Shown here one piece after another: positions 62,682-64,000 of a DNA stretch of 64,000 nucleotides. The stretch is from an uncultured Lachnospiraceae bacterium (GTDB lineage Bacteria; Bacillota; Clostridia; Lachnospirales; Lachnospiraceae). The notes below the pieces were generated by a model. That model saw nothing but the letters and a program-made list of their open reading frames with translations, was not told the DNA's origin and did not search any database. A program made the position numbers and the translations under genes. The stretch's first letter is position 1, and each line of letters opens with the position of its first letter. The stretch spans positions 310,001 to 374,000 of the forward strand of contig CAKXYI010000002.1 of the NCBI GenBank assembly GCA_934899185.1. The letters run 5' to 3'.

Positions 62682-63977
62682 ATGAAAGAAGCATTTGTAG
62701 GTGGAGTTCTTTTGGATGGCAGACAGGATATGGTGCCACAGAAAGATCGTGTCGTCTTGGTGGAAGATGGCAAGATCACAGGGATTGTAGATAAAGAGGA
62801 TAAGGAAGCGTATCAGGACTTTCAGATTATTGATCTGCAAGGGGCATATCTTATGCCGGGATTGGTCAATCTGCATGTGCATTTAGCGGGATCAGGCAAA
62901 CCGAAAAAGAAGCCGATTGATCCGGTCAAGTCTGTCAAGCAGATCACATCCTCCGGGCTTATGCGTGCGGTCGGTCATGCTATGGTGGCAAATTTTGCCA
63001 AGACCCAACTTTTGAGTGGGACGACGACCATCCGTACCGTGGGTGGTATTGCAGATTTTGATACCGGGATTCGTGATGAGATCAATGCCGGAAAGCGTAT
63101 CGGACCGCGTATCCTTGCCAGTGGTATGGCAATTTCGGTTCCGGGCGGACATATGGCAGGATCGCTGGCATATGTAGCACATAGCGCCGAAGAGGCAAGA
63201 GATTATGTGGATGTGATCGCAAAGGATAAACCAGACCTGATCAAGTTGATGATCACCGGTGGTGTCATGGATGCGGAGGTGGTCGGAGAACCGGGAGTAC
63301 TTCGTATGCCGCCGGAGTATGTAAAGGCAGCCTGTGACCGGGCGCATGAACTGGGCTTTCAGGTGGCTGCCCATGTGGAGAGTCCAAAGGGCGTTGCCGT
63401 AGCATTGGAAAACGGCGTGGATTCGATCGAACATGGTGCAAAATCGGATGCACACATTGCAGCCTTATTTAAAGAAAAAGGTGCTTTTCAGGTGGCAACA
63501 CTTTGTCCGGCTCTGCCGTATGGTCTTTTTGATTGCCAGGTATCACACGCGACCAAGGAGCAGAAAGCAAACGGCAAGGTCGTCTTTGACGGTATCATTG
63601 AGATGGCAAAAGAAAATCTGGCGCAGGGCGTTCCGGTGGGACTTGGTACGGACACGGCTTGTCCGTTTGTGACCCAGTATGATATGTGGAGAGAACTGGA
63701 TTTTTATGGAAAATATTGTGGGGTATCCAATGCCTTTGCCCTATATACCGGAACACTTTTGAATGCGACGCTTGCCGGCGTGGGTGATGTCACAGGCTCT
63801 ATTGAGGTCGGAAAGTGTGCGGATATGATCGTGACCAAGGGCAATCCGCTGGAGGATCTTTCTGTCCTGCGTCATGTGGAGATGGTCGTAAAAGATGGTC
63901 TTATCTACGATCATCCGCAGGTCAAGAAGATCCCGGAAGTGGAAGTTGAGATGGATAAATTCAATCGGGTGAAATAA
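62682..63977 (+). CDS. Amidohydrolase family protein (imidazolonepropionase-like)
   Basis: A 431-residue TIM-barrel metal hydrolase. The N-terminal beta strands carry GGVLLDGRQDMVPQ. The first metal site is MPGLVNLHVHLAG (HxH), further metal/active residues AAHVESPKG (His) and SIEHGAKSD (His), and the late Asp in GLGTDTACPFVTQYD. The domain closes with VGKCADMIVTKGNPLEDLSV. This places it in the imidazolonepropionase/prolidase-like subgroup that cleaves cyclic amides or dipeptides; the substrate is not deducible. GAGGTGA lies six bases before ATG 62,682. Its function seems unrelated to the B12 operon. Confidence 0.87.
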   Translation: MKEAFVGGVLLDGRQDMVPQKDRVVLVEDGKITGIVDKEDKEAYQDFQIIDLQGAYLMPGLVNLHVHLAGSGKPKKKPIDPVKSVKQITSSGLMRAVGHAMVANFAKTQLLSGTTTIRTVGGIADFDTGIRDEINAGKRIGPRILASGMAISVPGGHMAGSLAYVAHSAEEARDYVDVIAKDKPDLIKLMITGGVMDAEVVGEPGVLRMPPEYVKAACDRAHELGFQVAAHVESPKGVAVALENGVDSIEHGAKSDAHIAALFKEKGAFQVATLCPALPYGLFDCQVSHATKEQKANGKVVFDGIIEMAKENLAQGVPVGLGTDTACPFVTQYDMWRELDFYGKYCGVSNAFALYTGTLLNATLAGVGDVTGSIEVGKCADMIVTKGNPLEDLSVLRHVEMVVKDGLIYDHPQVKKIPEVEVEMDKFNRVK

Positions 63978-63983
63978 ATAGTT

Positions 63984-64000
63984 AAGGGGAGGAGAATTAT
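63984..64000 (+). promoter_or_regulatory. Ribosome binding site of a gene beyond the window
   Basis: AGGGGAGGAGAATTAT at the very end is a strong ribosome binding site with the start codon just outside. It is close enough to the amidohydrolase to be its operon partner. Confidence 0.6.

Overview
The window reads as chromosomal DNA of an anaerobic, low-to-mid GC Gram-positive bacterium, most likely a gut Lachnospiraceae-type Clostridium relative. This is inferred from the gene families, consensus TTGACA/TATAAT promoters, strong AGGAGG ribosome binding sites, an eight-gene F1Fo operon, an anaerobic (cobalt-early) cobalamin pathway, a preQ1-controlled queT, and Gram-positive type lipoproteins and LCP enzymes. 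I could not run a database search, so genus and species are left open. Almost everything is on the + strand. No rRNA, tRNA, CRISPR array or prophage was seen.

Layout. (1) 1-2830: 3' end of aroC, then tgt, yajC and a convergent Xre-type regulator. (2) 2830-21800: a 14-gene cell-surface polysaccharide operon behind a consensus promoter and a roughly 230-nt leader. It has a Wzg/CpsA-type LCP protein, GT4 and GT2 glycosyltransferases, an SH3 lipoprotein, an ABC-2 exporter, two COG5610-type HAD proteins plus a stand-alone relative of their C-terminal domain, and a polyprenyl sugar-phosphate transferase. Both exporter subunits are fused to a signal peptide, a cohesin-like extracytoplasmic domain and an extra membrane helix, which is the most unusual thing in the window. 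An AT-rich block (about 12,360-18,300) sits inside the operon. It carries a NeuA-like cytidylyltransferase, a polysialyltransferase-like protein, an extra COG5610 gene and two broken genes. (3) 21,800-27,100: an Rpn/PD-(D/E)XK nuclease, an orphan terminator (possible small RNA), vanZ-like, preQ1 riboswitch-queT, argS and a radical SAM gene. (4) 27,370-33,650: atpBEFHAGDC. (5) 33,770-41,210: a MacA/MacB-like efflux operon, pckA, a YitT-type protein and a second LCP protein. (6) 41,226-62,582: a cobalamin riboswitch followed by 21 co-directional genes. These give an extracytoplasmic CbiK-like lipoprotein, a corrinoid/metal-chelate ABC importer, and an essentially complete pathway from precorrin-2/cobalt-sirohydrochlorin to cobalamin. 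(7) 62,682-63,977: an amidohydrolase, followed by the ribosome binding site of a gene beyond the window.

How the parts work together. The polysaccharide operon has an initiating phosphotransferase, few glycosyltransferases, an ABC exporter and no Wzx/Wzy, which fits an ABC-dependent glycopolymer. The LCP protein probably ligates it to peptidoglycan, and the cohesin-like domains may hold the chain or an acceptor at the exporter exit. The B12 operon couples salvage (importer, CobU/CobS/CobT/CobC) to de novo synthesis. Missing from the window are uroporphyrinogen/precorrin-2 synthesis, a clearly cytoplasmic cobaltochelatase, a corrinoid adenosyltransferase and lower-ligand synthesis. tgt and queT link to queuosine metabolism. 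Three copies of one short palindromic repeat lie in the gaps around the atp and efflux operons.
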